From assembly GCA_025738555.1 (NCBI GenBank), contig JAOVFP010000013.1, positions 2,232,001 through 2,296,000 of the forward strand: a stretch of DNA of 64,000 nucleotides, given 5' to 3'. Position 1 is the stretch's first letter, and each line of letters opens with the position of its first letter. Source of the DNA: Cyathus striatus. Taxonomy: Eukaryota > Basidiomycota > Agaricomycetes > Agaricales > Nidulariaceae. Both the position numbers and the translations under genes were made by a program. The notes under the pieces are model-generated. The model was not told the DNA's origin. It made no database searches and was given only the letters and a program-made list of their open reading frames with translations. Positions 1-10,832 of this stretch are shown here, one piece after another.

Positions 1-1736
1 ATGGAATGAGCTTCACAGATGGTAGCGGGGATGGAGACGGATTGGGCATGGAGATGGATTGGGCATGGGCATTTTGTGAGTATCGGAGGAGCTGATGGTG
101 AGTCGATCGATGCATCGTTATTCCACTTTTTCGAGTCTACTTCCTATAGTTGGTTTCTATGATAGCCATAATGACATAGACTTCGGATGCCCTCCTTCGT
201 AATGCTAGCCATTACTGTACTGTGTATGTATCTGCTCGAGACCCGCCACGACGCCAACGTGTTCACACCCGAGGTGTTTAATACAGGTCCCGCGAGGAAC
301 CTTAGATCGAAAATGTACCTTTAGGTTTGGTTGCGGGGCGACTCGAGGCGGATCGCAACTCTAAGCGTATTTGACAGGAAGCAAGGGGAATAAGTAGTGT
401 TGTTGTTGGAAAGTCGTTGGGCCTCTCGTTTGGATTCTCCTTTAAAGACCGTTGTGATATCGAACGGAATACCGCAACACCGGGTCTTTTGGTTTGGCTA
501 TCGACTAAGCTCGTTACTCACTAGCATAATCACATATTCAATAGGTCGCGTGTCATATGGAATACTGGAATTGGATCTTACCACTTTGACTACCACCCCT
601 GAAGACCTGGCAGCAGCCAAACAAGCTATAGGATTTGAAATATTCACCTGGTGACACTTGACACCGCATTTAACGAGCTGGCAATAGCTAACCAGCCACG
701 AGAGCTGCACTTTCAATTAACCCCGCTGCCACAAACTAGACAATGGCCTGTGATCTTGCACCGAATAAAAGTGGATGCTAACTCTCACAACGAGTTGGCA
801 GTGGTAGTAAATCAGCTATAGGAACCACGCCTCGGATTAGTCCCGCCGACTCGAGTAGAAGATTAAAGCGTACATCGTTATATTGAATAAAGGTGACCGA
901 TGCTGTCCTAAACAAACTGACAACAGTAGACCACTGCTATATCAACACACCTTCAGCCAGCCACGCACTTCTAATTGACCAATGAAAATTTTAGCCGAGC
1001 TTTCAAATTTCAAAGTTCATATGTTTGGTGGCCAACTTACTGCCCCCTTCATCCACTCCCCCTTGCAGCCTTGTTGTCGAGGCGATGATGCCCATCAAGG
1101 ATTGTTAAACCAAAATGTGATATCCTCGCACCCTAAAGGTTTGCTGTGCAGTTTTATGTATATGGCAAAGTACTAATTGGTAACGCAGTGGGACTTTGCT
1201 ATAAGTAGGCTAAGTATATATTTGACATAGAATGAAGCAGGGTTCCCCCGAGCTCCGGCTACCGACTGGGCACTGGATGTGTGTAGCGTGAAGAGAAGTA
1301 ATTTGCAACTCGTCAGAAAGTCGTCGGTAGAGCAGAGACTTCTTTGGCCAGTCTTACGGTGGGGGTTCTCCCGTATTATCTCATACGCTGACAGTTGATA
1401 CAGTAGAATATAGGCGGATCAAAGTTTTGATAAACAAGAAATTAACATTTCTCAGTTTAGGATTTTGGGTACTCGTCTAAGAGCTTCGCATAATTCACTT
1501 GATTCAATATGTTCCCCTACATCAGTATCCCCTCTATGTGGCCGGCCACCATCGGTTAGTGGGTGAGGGGTCTTTCTAGTCGCGAAATCGATAAGATACA
1601 ATAATGTGAGCGAATAGGGTAAGCAAAAATTCTTTCATTCTGAAGTAGACAACAGGCTCTAAGTAAGATGTGCCAGGATACAACGTGTTGCAGTTATCAC
1701 TTACCTTTTCTCTCATAAATACTGTTAGTATAACCA
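1..1736. other. Gene-poor left flank
   Basis: No gene could be supported here. The open frames are short, overlap on both strands, start without recognisable domains and lack splice junctions that would join them into a longer product. No tRNA, long inverted repeat or tandem repeat was recognised. Confidence 0.4.
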
Positions 1737-2668
1737 ATGGGTGTTACCATCTCCTGGCTACTCCTGGCTACTATGTTGGTATTCGTCGCGAAGCTATTGT
1801 ACGGAATATTTACAGAAGCACTTGGTATCATTTCCAATACGAATGGCATTGGTGGCCGGCCACCGCAAGAAGTCACGCGCCTAGCCTTGGAAGAGAAGAA
1901 AAAGTATGTGCCCGTAACAGACATCAAAATTCTGCTGTCCGGTGGAACTCCTAGGCTTTCCGAGCACAGCAACAGGGTTCTGGAAGACGTCAAAAAGCCT
2001 AAAGGCAATGCATTGGACGCCAGTGTGGGGGCTAGTTCTCAAACGAAATTCAACCTTGTAAGCAGCTCTCCAGTCGCATTTCTTAGACAGTGACAATCTA
2101 ACTACCATACGGTATAGATCTTGAGAATGGTGGAGTTGATGCACGCGCTTCATTCCTCTGGTATAATCCACGGGAACACATTCCCCGTTTGTATATTGTT
2201 ATATTGCTGGAAGTCGATTCTAACTAGTACTTAGGGTGTTTTATTAATATTATGGGGGCTACTTGACACTTCGATGCAAAGCTGTACGCGGGTGCACAGG
2301 GGGGGGGGGGGGTCGAGTATATACGTATAGGACTTTCTCATGGCTACAAAACCAGAGCTGAACTAGCGCGGGATGAATTTATCCCAGCTGAGGCCATGGA
2401 CGTATTTGGATGGGCTAAATCAGTCATTGCTGTAAGTGGTATATAACTTGTCGTGCGCATCACACTTATGATTAGGTAGATATATGCAGGCGCACAATCT
2501 ACATCGAAATTCTGGAAGCCCATTTCTCTGCTAACGCAGCCCATGGATATGCCCGATGCATTGTGGGGAATACTTCAAGGATGTCTAAGGGAAGATCTAG
2601 CTAACCTACTCTCCTCTATGGACGATATTGTCACAAACTTGAAGATGATTAAAGAGCCAGTGTTGTAA
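1737..2668 (+). pseudogene. Membrane-anchored pseudokinase-like gene, copy 1, frameshifted
   Basis: Four exons can be aligned one-to-one with the paralog at 6619-7547: 1737-2057, 2118-2186, 2235-2431 and 2540-2668. Exon 1 gives an N-terminal hydrophobic anchor. Exon 2 carries HGNTFP where active kinases have the HRD catalytic loop. Exons 3-4 match the kinase C-lobe, including a DVFGWAKS segment (helix F region) and a final helical segment. Against the paralog, exon 3 lacks one base between 2235 and 2269, so the reading frame breaks just before the FDAKLYAGAQ segment. A run of 14 G (2299-2312) follows and adds in-frame glycines. The frame is good again to the TAA at 2666-2668. I infer a recently disabled copy, or a base-calling error near the homopolymer. 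Confidence 0.55.
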
Positions 2669-4690
2669 CAGCCTTGCTGCATCCTCGTTTGCTTTGGCTA
2701 AACGTGCACATAAATTATGCTCCTTTCGACAATATGTGCAATGTGGAGTCCATATTTATGTCTTTCAACAATTGTTTATCGCCGTGCTGACGTCGGCCGT
2801 TGCTCATATCTGATTCAGCACATTAATCGATTGCAGTCTATTAAATTAACCATCGTCTTATCACCACTGTTGAGACGGTACCGCATTGGCTAGTTTACAC
2901 AGGTATTCTGCGTCGAGGACCATTCGACCAAGGGGGACCAAGGTGGCTGATGGGTAAACTAATTTCGGGGTAACTCCATATGGGTTCGGCGGGCTACAGC
3001 TTGACGCTGAAGGAATTCGTCGTACGGAGGAAATAAATATTCAGCAATATTGATTGCTCTGTGATAAGTAGGGAGGGCGTGTATGCTTTATGATTACGCT
3101 ACAATAATAGTACTTATTCGACGTCCGTGAGACTTATAGTTGATCATAAGAACATAACTACGAGGTATTATTGGTCTACCTAAGTACAGAGTTAATAGTA
3201 CATTATTAAATGTCCTTCCTGATACCTGGTGATACATATACATCGATGTTTCAGAACTCCCTTGTGTTTCAACTCCTTTGGACGACCCTTGAACGTGAAG
3301 GCACAAGCATGGCGGGCTCATTCCTAAGATCAAGCTGGATCGGACCAGCACCTGTTGTACAAAGAATTCCTAATTCCTAAGTTCAGGTAGCCACAAGCCG
3401 CGATAAAGTATGAGGCGGAAACGAAGCGCCAGGAACTGAGTTGATTTTATAGATCGCAGAAGCATTTTATATAGAATGCGTGGCACTCTCAATGCCGCTG
3501 AAGAGGTGGCCAATATTTCTGCTGAAATCGGCCTTTCGAAAGCAGTGCCAAATATAGCAACATTTTGCAATCAGAGGTTATCAGAGGTTATGGTTCAACA
3601 ATATTAGATATTGAACAATGGGTCAAAAAGGCAAATGAGTCACGATAGTGCAAGTAGTTTTATTACTTACGGTCGTGGAGAATTACCCTAGCGCGTGTAC
3701 ACTGTATGCACCCGAGGCCTATGTAACTGTCTTGAGAGGTTTTCAGGCTGTATGCCCCTTTGGCTCTGATGTGGCCATCGCGAGGGGTGTCGAAAATCAG
3801 CAGGCAAGCCCCAAGAGTACGATGATGAAGGATAAGAGCAGGTATCAGGAATAATTAATGGGTTTTCAAGCTTCAGAGCTTCAGCCAGGGTAATTACCTT
3901 TGTTTAACTTATCATATATCAATGCTCGCAGAGGCTGAGTTTTGAGCAAGTTTTGAGAGAATGAGAGAAAGTGTTGTGACCAAGTAGCATAGTCAAAGGA
4001 CTACCAGTATACTTACGGTGTCAACACGATACCAAACAGTTACAGAACTGGCCACTGAATATAGGGTTTCGAGGAAGCGCAGTTGTTTCTTCCACCCAGA
4101 GTCATCCTCACCCACTACAGTTTTTCCGCTGCCACATACGTTGTTATGCATGTTATAATTTTAACGCTGGATTTACAAGCCAATTTCCTTTCAATTCCTC
4201 GTTGCTTATGCTCAGTGCTGTAATACAAGATACAGTCATCAACGCGAGGTTTGCCTGGGCCTGAAAGTCCGTCCAAGTCGACATCGAGTTTGAACTTTGA
4301 ACTAACTACGAATGACACATTCAAACAGTCATTCGCAGTAGTTGGCTCATCCTTGCGCGCGTGGATCACGACGGTGGTTGCTGTACATAGCGGGACGCAC
4401 AGAAGGAAGGGCTTGGAAGCTTTAGACGTGTATCCACGGACCATACTACTTGAAAAATAGCCCTTCCTTCACAATTTTGTTTGCTGCCGGATTGTCCAGA
4501 TATTGGCACTTCAGACAGCTGTCGGGCTTTGCAGGCAATCGATTGTCTTTAGTATGTGAGTAAGATGTGTTGCTTCCGTTTTGAACAAGTTTTGAACCGG
4601 TCTCGAACCTATTATCGTCCTGTTAGCCAACCGCTATGGCACTAGTTAGGCGATTTGCGGCGTGGCCTTGCCACGAATTCCCCTAACCAG
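2669..4690. other. Intergenic stretch without supported gene
   Basis: Only short frames are present, for example about 109 codons on the minus strand at 4115-4444 and 68 codons on the plus strand at 3648-3854. Neither has a recognisable domain or neighbouring exon. A short direct duplication of an 11-base word lies near 3571-3592. Confidence 0.35.
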
Positions 4691-5170
4691 CATCCAGTGT
4701 ATCGCTAGTAAGGTACTGAATAAAACTGGACGACGCCACTCTTGAAGAGTTCCGAATGCCAATCCAATGAAATCGTTAGAGCGTTATCTTCAGTCGACTC
4801 TCATTTTTGTCAAATTGTAGAGTACGGTTCCCTAGGCTCCCCAACAGGTACCTTTTGGACCATTCTATCGCTCTTCAAGAATCAAGTAGCCCTCAAGCTC
4901 CCTTGAAGATTAGACTCTTCCAGTGTGACGCTTCGTTTGTCCAAGCCATTGTCTAGCAGTTATCTATCTATCGATATCGACCCAGTTTTGATTCGAGAGT
5001 TTTGGTGTAGCCGATTGTTGACAACCTCAACCCTCCGTGCTCTCTGCTTGCAATTGCATCTGGCTCACAACCCTTTGCTACTGGTCCAGGTCCAGGGTTT
5101 GTATTTGCCAGCAACACTCCTAGCATGCCCTCAGTGTCTCGATGTGCTTATGACCAGGCAGCTATATATA
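4691..5170 (+). repeat. Diverged direct repeat, copy 1 (~480 bp)
   Basis: This segment aligns base by base with 5573-6040. Both start with catccagtgt, share actgaataaa followed by a near-identical 20-base stretch, the word ccattctatcgct, a ttgaaga motif and a conserved right edge around the word atgacc. Small indels separate the copies. No long open frame crosses either copy, so this is an old duplicated non-coding or decayed sequence. Confidence 0.6.
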
Positions 5171-5572
5171 TTGCTCTTAGAATGTGAGAAGCATTATTCA
5201 ATTCTGTATTGAACACATTATCTCACTATTAGTCAACAGCCATGCCAGTAGTCACGCTATCGCGTCTGCTGTATATATATTAGGAAACCCCAATAATCCC
5301 CCGCCACAGTCGCGCCGCATGGAATTAGCTAGCTGTATGTTCAAACTCCAACATAACGACCATTCGAAGATCAGACAATGTTTTTAGCTCGAATGAAGCC
5401 TGGCCTTACGATGAATGCCCGCTAACAAGCTTGGTATATAAAAACACAGGTCACGTCCTTAGGGACATTTTTATCTCATTCCTTCTTCACGGATAGTTAT
5501 AACGCTACGTAGAAGCGGTAAGTTAGTATTTCCTTTAATTTAAGTGACGTATCCACTGACTCTGCCACCTTA

Positions 5573-6040
5573 CATCCAGTGTCGTCATACTGAATAAAGC
5601 TGGACGGCGCCACTCTTGAAGAATCCTCGATAGCCAATCAAATTATTAGAGAGCTATCTTCAATCGACTCTCGTTTTTGTAGAGTATGACCCCAGATCCA
5701 TCGAGAATTTGAACCATTCTATCGCTTCTCGAATAGCCTTTAAGGTTCCTTGAAGAGTCGACTCCCCGATGTTGTGTCCCGCTTGTCCAAACCACCGTCT
5801 CTTTTCTCGCCAGTATCCGCCAACTATCTATCCCTTGATGTCGCCGCACTTTTGACTTGGAAGTTTTGGCTTAAGCAGTTGCTGGCATGCTCTGCCCACA
5901 TTGGATCCGGCTCACGTCCTTCTTCCATCAGCCCAGGACCAGGACCTGGGTCTGGCACCAGCAGCGGCGGGAGCAGAGGCCCTAGCATACCCCTCAGCGT
6001 CTCTCTATGCTGATGACCTGGCAGCTGGCAGTCTGAAATG
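5573..6040 (+). repeat. Diverged direct repeat, copy 2 (~470 bp)
   Basis: Partner of 4691-5170 in the same orientation, 880 bp downstream. The right half contains a proline/glycine/serine-rich open frame (5750-6013) that copy 1 does not preserve, so I do not treat it as a gene. Confidence 0.6.
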
Positions 6041-6618
6041 CGCTAGTGCAGCTATGTATAGACTCAACATCTAAACTGAAAAGAGTCTTGTGAAATACCA
6101 ACTGGATAGGGCAGACAATACTGTGCACCCGCTTTGTGGCGGATGGAAGTAAGTCATATGTACTGATATATCATATAGGTCTTAAAACGTGAAGGGCAGT
6201 TGATTGAAAGGTGTGGCTTCTTTACCTCTTTCTAGTGTCGCGGAGTTGCTGATGGCCGCTGCTGATATTTACAGCATTCAGAACCAATATTATACACAAA
6301 GCGTTAAAAATAAGGGGATTCCCATCACCCTTGGTATAAGATAGCTTTATGGACCCGAACATTCGCTGTTTGAAAGCACACAATGCCCTGCTTAATCCTT
6401 AATTCCCCCCTTCCCACTCATTCCGACGTTACAGAACCAGTCAGCTCATTGAATGCGGTGCGAGTCTTTCAAGTCACGAACCAGCTGGCTGGATGAGCAT
6501 CACGCGGTGAATTAATCAAAATTATGCAAACATGCATGTTGGTCTGCTTATGAGACGGAGTCACAAATGATTCTTTAATTGACATCCCCTCTCGCCATCG
6601 CAATTCCCATCGATATTA
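6041..6618. other. Intergenic upstream of pseudokinase copy 2
   Basis: No open frame or repeat was supported. It probably holds the promoter of the downstream gene. I could not pick out a convincing TATA box. Confidence 0.3.
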
Positions 6619-7547
6619 ATGTACATGAACATCGACAACCTCTCTGCTTTCCTTGCTTTTCTCGCGGTTATATCACTCCTACTTGTCATAGGATTACTAT
6701 CCCAGCGACGAACAGGTACAATAGTAGTCGTTAGTGCTTCCACCTCCCGCTGTCGGTTGCTACGTCTAGAGCCTCGCTCGATGTCGGAAGAGACGAAGGT
6801 ACCAGTGGTAGACGTCAAAGCCCCAATGCAAGGTGGGGATCTTAGGTTTTCGAAGCACAGCGACAGAGCTTTGAAAGACATACAAAATCCAAAAGGCAAT
6901 GCGTTGAAAGTTAGCAATATATGTGGCCCTGAATGGAAATTCTCTATCGTAGGCCCATCTATATTCCATCGCAGCCACCGGCCACCATCTAATCTCTGTA
7001 CAGGCTTTAAGAACGGCGCAGTTGGTCCTTGCCCTTCATAATTCGGGAGTGATTCACGGAAATCTGTTCCCCGTTCGTGGAACATATCTGATCTAGTGGA
7101 CTAGACTAACTAGTAGCACTTAGGGAGTGTTCGGTATTGACGAAGACTATATAACTCTCTTCGACGCAAATCTCTATGCAGCTGCCCAGAAAATGCTCGA
7201 ATGCATACATATGGGACCTTCACATCGATACAAGGCTAAGGCAGAGCTGAAACAGCATACTTTTTCTCCCAGTATGGCTGCGGACGTGCATTCCTGGGCA
7301 AAAACAGTTATCGCCGTGAGTCGTGTGATAGCCCATCCTGCATGCGATGTTTATACTCTAATAGATATACAACGGCTCCCGCCCTATACTATCATTCGCC
7401 GAACGAACTCCTCTCCCTGCTAAACCGCAGGAAATGCCTGTTGCATTGTGGAATGTAATTGAAAAGTGCCTGTCGGAGAATCTGATTGGCGTGCCGTCTA
7501 TGGAAGACATCGTCGCAGAGCTAAATGCTGTCATCCCAATAGTTTGA
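6619..7547 (+). CDS. Membrane-anchored kinase-like (pseudokinase) protein, copy 2
   Basis: Four exons (6619-6948, 7004-7072, 7124-7315, 7431-7547), all joined in phase 0, give about 235 residues. Residues ~9-28 form one hydrophobic anchor, followed by an arginine-containing segment. The rest resembles a protein kinase C-lobe: HGNLFP in place of HRDLKP, then ITLFDANLYA where DFG would lie (DFG becomes DAN), then ADVHSWAKTV (the usual DVYSFG region), then a last segment with LWNVIEKCL and PSMEDIV as in the final kinase helices. No glycine-rich loop or VAIK-type lysine is visible, so the N-lobe is missing or unrecognisable and catalysis is unlikely. Length is well below the ~260 residues of a full kinase domain plus anchor. 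It may be a membrane scaffold or decoy; that is inference. The paralog at 1737-2668 has the same exon pattern. Confidence 0.6.
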
Positions 7548-8397
7548 TGATACACGAATGCCAGCTCTAACCTCGTGTTTTCTGCCACTGCAGTACCTTC
7601 GCGAACGCTTTCCTGCTTTAGATAACCATCGCCGCTCCAAAACGGTAAAACCTAATACTTACGATCATCTACTACTTAACCGAGGCAGCAATCGTTCATT
7701 TCCGACACACTTTTGACAGACATCGCATCACTTTTATTTAATAACTTTATTGTGCTCCCTACCGTCAGCGGTGCCGCAATGGGTGTATAAGCTTTGAGGC
7801 ATGCATGGTCGACGGTCGTTGCCTCAAACCGATTCGGTGGAAATTCAATCGCACTTTGACGCTGCCGGAGCCTTAAAGCACGGGCAGAGCTCGGATATGC
7901 CTGGTAGCCATATCAAAGTTATGGATATAAGGTATCTGCTTCACTGGAAGGAAAGGGGAGAGGGATGATTACTGGCATATTTCTATTTACATGATCGCTC
8001 CTCACAGCTACACAGGAGGGTGACATCTGTAGACATTCCGACTTAACGGCAATGCAACCCGTAATACTAAGACATTGTACATGATGTTGTGTGATAAGTA
8101 TGTGAATAAATATACGTAGAGCAAATCGTTACGCAATGTAGTATGATACTACTTCCGGCCCGCCCACATTGCACGAGTCGTCCATAAGTACTTACGACAT
8201 ACATTGTGAGCTTCAGTCAACCATCTATTCTGTACTTATTTTATACTTATGGCACTCTCTGCAACGTGCCGTAGGCTAGCCATCCATAAAGTAACAGAAA
8301 CAGAAGAGAAGGAGTTACATGCCTGTTGTATCATATCATCAATAAAACATAAAACACCAATGACCTCGAACTCTACCTAGCATACTCCAATCACAAC
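7548..8397. other. Intergenic 3' flank between convergent genes
   Basis: No gene or repeat was recognised. It lies between the 3' ends of the pseudokinase gene (plus strand) and the biotin carboxylase gene (minus strand), so it should hold both transcription ends. Confidence 0.35.
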
Positions 8398-10537
8398 CTA
8401 CTCCTCCCCTCCCCAGCAAAAACACAGACCAACCCCCTCACCCAACACCTCGCCCACCTTCACCCCCCGCCCAATCCTTTCAACCCACCCATCCCTGGGA
8501 GCAAGCACAACACTCTCCATCTTCATCACGCTCATCACAAGTAACGTCTCTCCCTTCTTCACTCTCACCCTTTCCCTCTTCTCAGAGCCCCCACCATCAA
8601 TAAGATAAGAAAGGGCAGGATGCACCTCAATGACCTTCCCGCCCATCGGCGCAGCGACATGGTTCGCATCCCGCGGATTGGCCAGCTCACTGGCTGCTGC
8701 CGCCGCCGTGGAGGAAAGTGACAACGAAAAGGTGTGTGGAGTTGGATGGAAGGAGGATAGGACTGTTCCCGAGAGTGACGAGGGAAACGCGTTGGTTGTT
8801 AGAGATTGCAGAGTAATTGTATGTTTTTCTTCTTTGGATTCTGTGGAAGGGGAGAGAAAAAGGGAAAACGTCGAACCCGGTTGAAGGAGTACTCCCTCTC
8901 CACCACTCGCCGTAGGCTTATCCACCCTCCTCCTTTCCAACCCCCTCACACCCCTACCTCCACCTCCCATCTGTATCACCTCCCCAAGCGATCTCTCAAG
9001 CCACAACGTATCCACTCCCCCATTTCTCCACTCCGGGTGCCTAACCACACCCAACAGAACATCCAAATTCGTCTTCACACCCTTCACACCCACTTCTCTC
9101 AACGCACGTTCCGCAAGCCGACACACGCCCTCCCAGGACTGATGATGTACAATGATCTTGGACAGGAGCGAGTCATAATCTGGTGTTACTTCCCATTCCT
9201 CTTCTTCTTCGTTAAGAGATGGAGAGGAAGAGAGCCAAGTGTCCACACGTACACCCCGTCCAGCAGGCCACGAAACGCCCCTCGCCGTCCCCGTAGATAA
9301 CGTGAAATTTCTCGCCGGATCTTCAGCAGTCAGCCTGAGTTGCACCGCAAACGACTCAGGCAACCTCGGCGGATCCAACAACCCCAAGCTCGCAAGCGTC
9401 TCAGGAGGAGATTTAAACAACCCCAACTGCATCTCTACCAAATCCACATTATTGACTTCCTCAGTGACGGTATGTTCTACCTGTACTCTCGGGTTTATCT
9501 CCAAGAATACCCACTCGGAGGTAGAGGAATTGAGGAGGAACTCAAATGTTCCTAATCCTTTGTAAGATAGATGGGATGCGAGAGTTAGGGAGGCATTGAG
9601 AAGGGGTATGAGGGAGGAGCGGGGGACGAGGGACGGGGATGTTTCGATTAGTTTTTGGAATCTATTTAGATGTTAGTTTTTCTAAAGGAAGAGGATAGGA
9701 GAACAGACCGGCGTTGAACACTACACTCCCTCTCCCAGAAATGGTTCACGGCAGTTCCGTCTCCTATAATCTGCACTTCGATATGTTTCCATCCGGGCCC
9801 AGTGAGTGCTTTCTCAACGAATAGTTGGTGGGATGGGCTTTCGCCTAGACATCTGCGTAATCTTAGTACACGTCCGATAGAGTTTGAGTTAAACGAACCT
9901 CTTAAATGCCTCCTCGATACCATCTTCCTTATCAACTACTCTGATCCCTCTCCCGCCTCCCCCATCAAGAGCTTTGATGATAACAGGGTACCCCGTGTCC
10001 CTCGCGAACGATTTAACCTCTTCGACGGTTTGTACGCGTCTACCGGGAGCAACAGGCACACCAAGGGACACAGCCAACTCCCTCGAAAGCATTTTATCAG
10101 ACGCAACACGAAGGACATCAGACGAGGGGCCGATAAACATTATCCGGTATTTCTCCAGGGCCTCAGGGAGGAGAGGCGATTCTGAAAGGAACCCGTATCC
10201 CGGATGGAGGTGCGTACATTGTGTCCTTTGAAATACGCGTAAGTGAACTGGAGGAAGAGAAAGGGAAGGGATGTACCGACGAGCAACATCAACGATCCTC
10301 TGAACATTCATGTACTCCCCCGGAGAATCAAGCAAAACAGCTTCATCCGCGTATGTGGCATGACTGCTATCCTTGCTAGTGTAAAGCGCAACAGTGCCCC
10401 AGCCAAGTTGACGCGCCGTGCGCAGGATACGTATTGCAACTGCAGTGAAGGTCAGAGCTCGACTGTGGGAAAATCATATGGCAACTTCACGGACTTTCAC
10501 CGCGGTTCGCGACGAGGACTTTGTATTTTGCACTCAT
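8398..10537 (-). CDS. Acyl-CoA carboxylase, biotin carboxylase/biotin carrier subunit
   Basis: Five exons (10495-10537, 10277-10439, 9899-10225, 9709-9852, 8398-9661) give 646 residues, close to the size of methylcrotonyl- or propionyl-CoA carboxylase alpha subunits. The start MSAKYKVLVANRGE reaches the conserved biotin carboxylase N-terminus directly. Seen in order: HLHPGYGFLSE, the ATP-grasp glycine loop KALDGGGGRGIRV, the HIEVQI segment, and the catalytic MEINPRVQVEHTVTEE. A biotin-carrier domain closes the protein with VMKME, whose lysine is the expected biotin site. Family knowledge: it carboxylates its own biotin using ATP and bicarbonate, then hands CO2 to a separate carboxyltransferase. 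That partner lies head-to-head at 10833. Substrate (methylcrotonyl-, propionyl- or other acyl-CoA) and mitochondrial location cannot be fixed here; no clear presequence is visible. Confidence 0.88.
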
Positions 10538-10832
10538 TCCTTGTTCTCCGTGGGGTATATTTACTTGGGATGTGGGGGCATACTTATGGGAATCTTTCTG
10601 CTTTATCTCTCATTCTACCCTGAACCAAGTGACTTCGCTCGGCTACGTAGGAAGGCATTGATGCCGGTTCTGCTGCTGCCTGCTTTTATTTCACGTTCTG
10701 GATATTGCGTTGATGAGGCTGAAGATCAAGAGGCTCGGTGAGCGGATAAGAGAAGTACGAGTGCAGTGTGCTGATATATGTTATAGATATCCTATCGTTC
10801 TCTTACGCGTGTCTCCCACTCCTACCCACACT
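10538..10832. promoter_or_regulatory. Shared bidirectional promoter of the carboxylase pair
   Basis: The 295 bp between the two divergent start codons is all the DNA available for both promoters. It contains no supported frame. Sharing would favour matched expression of the two subunits; that is inference from layout. Confidence 0.5.
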
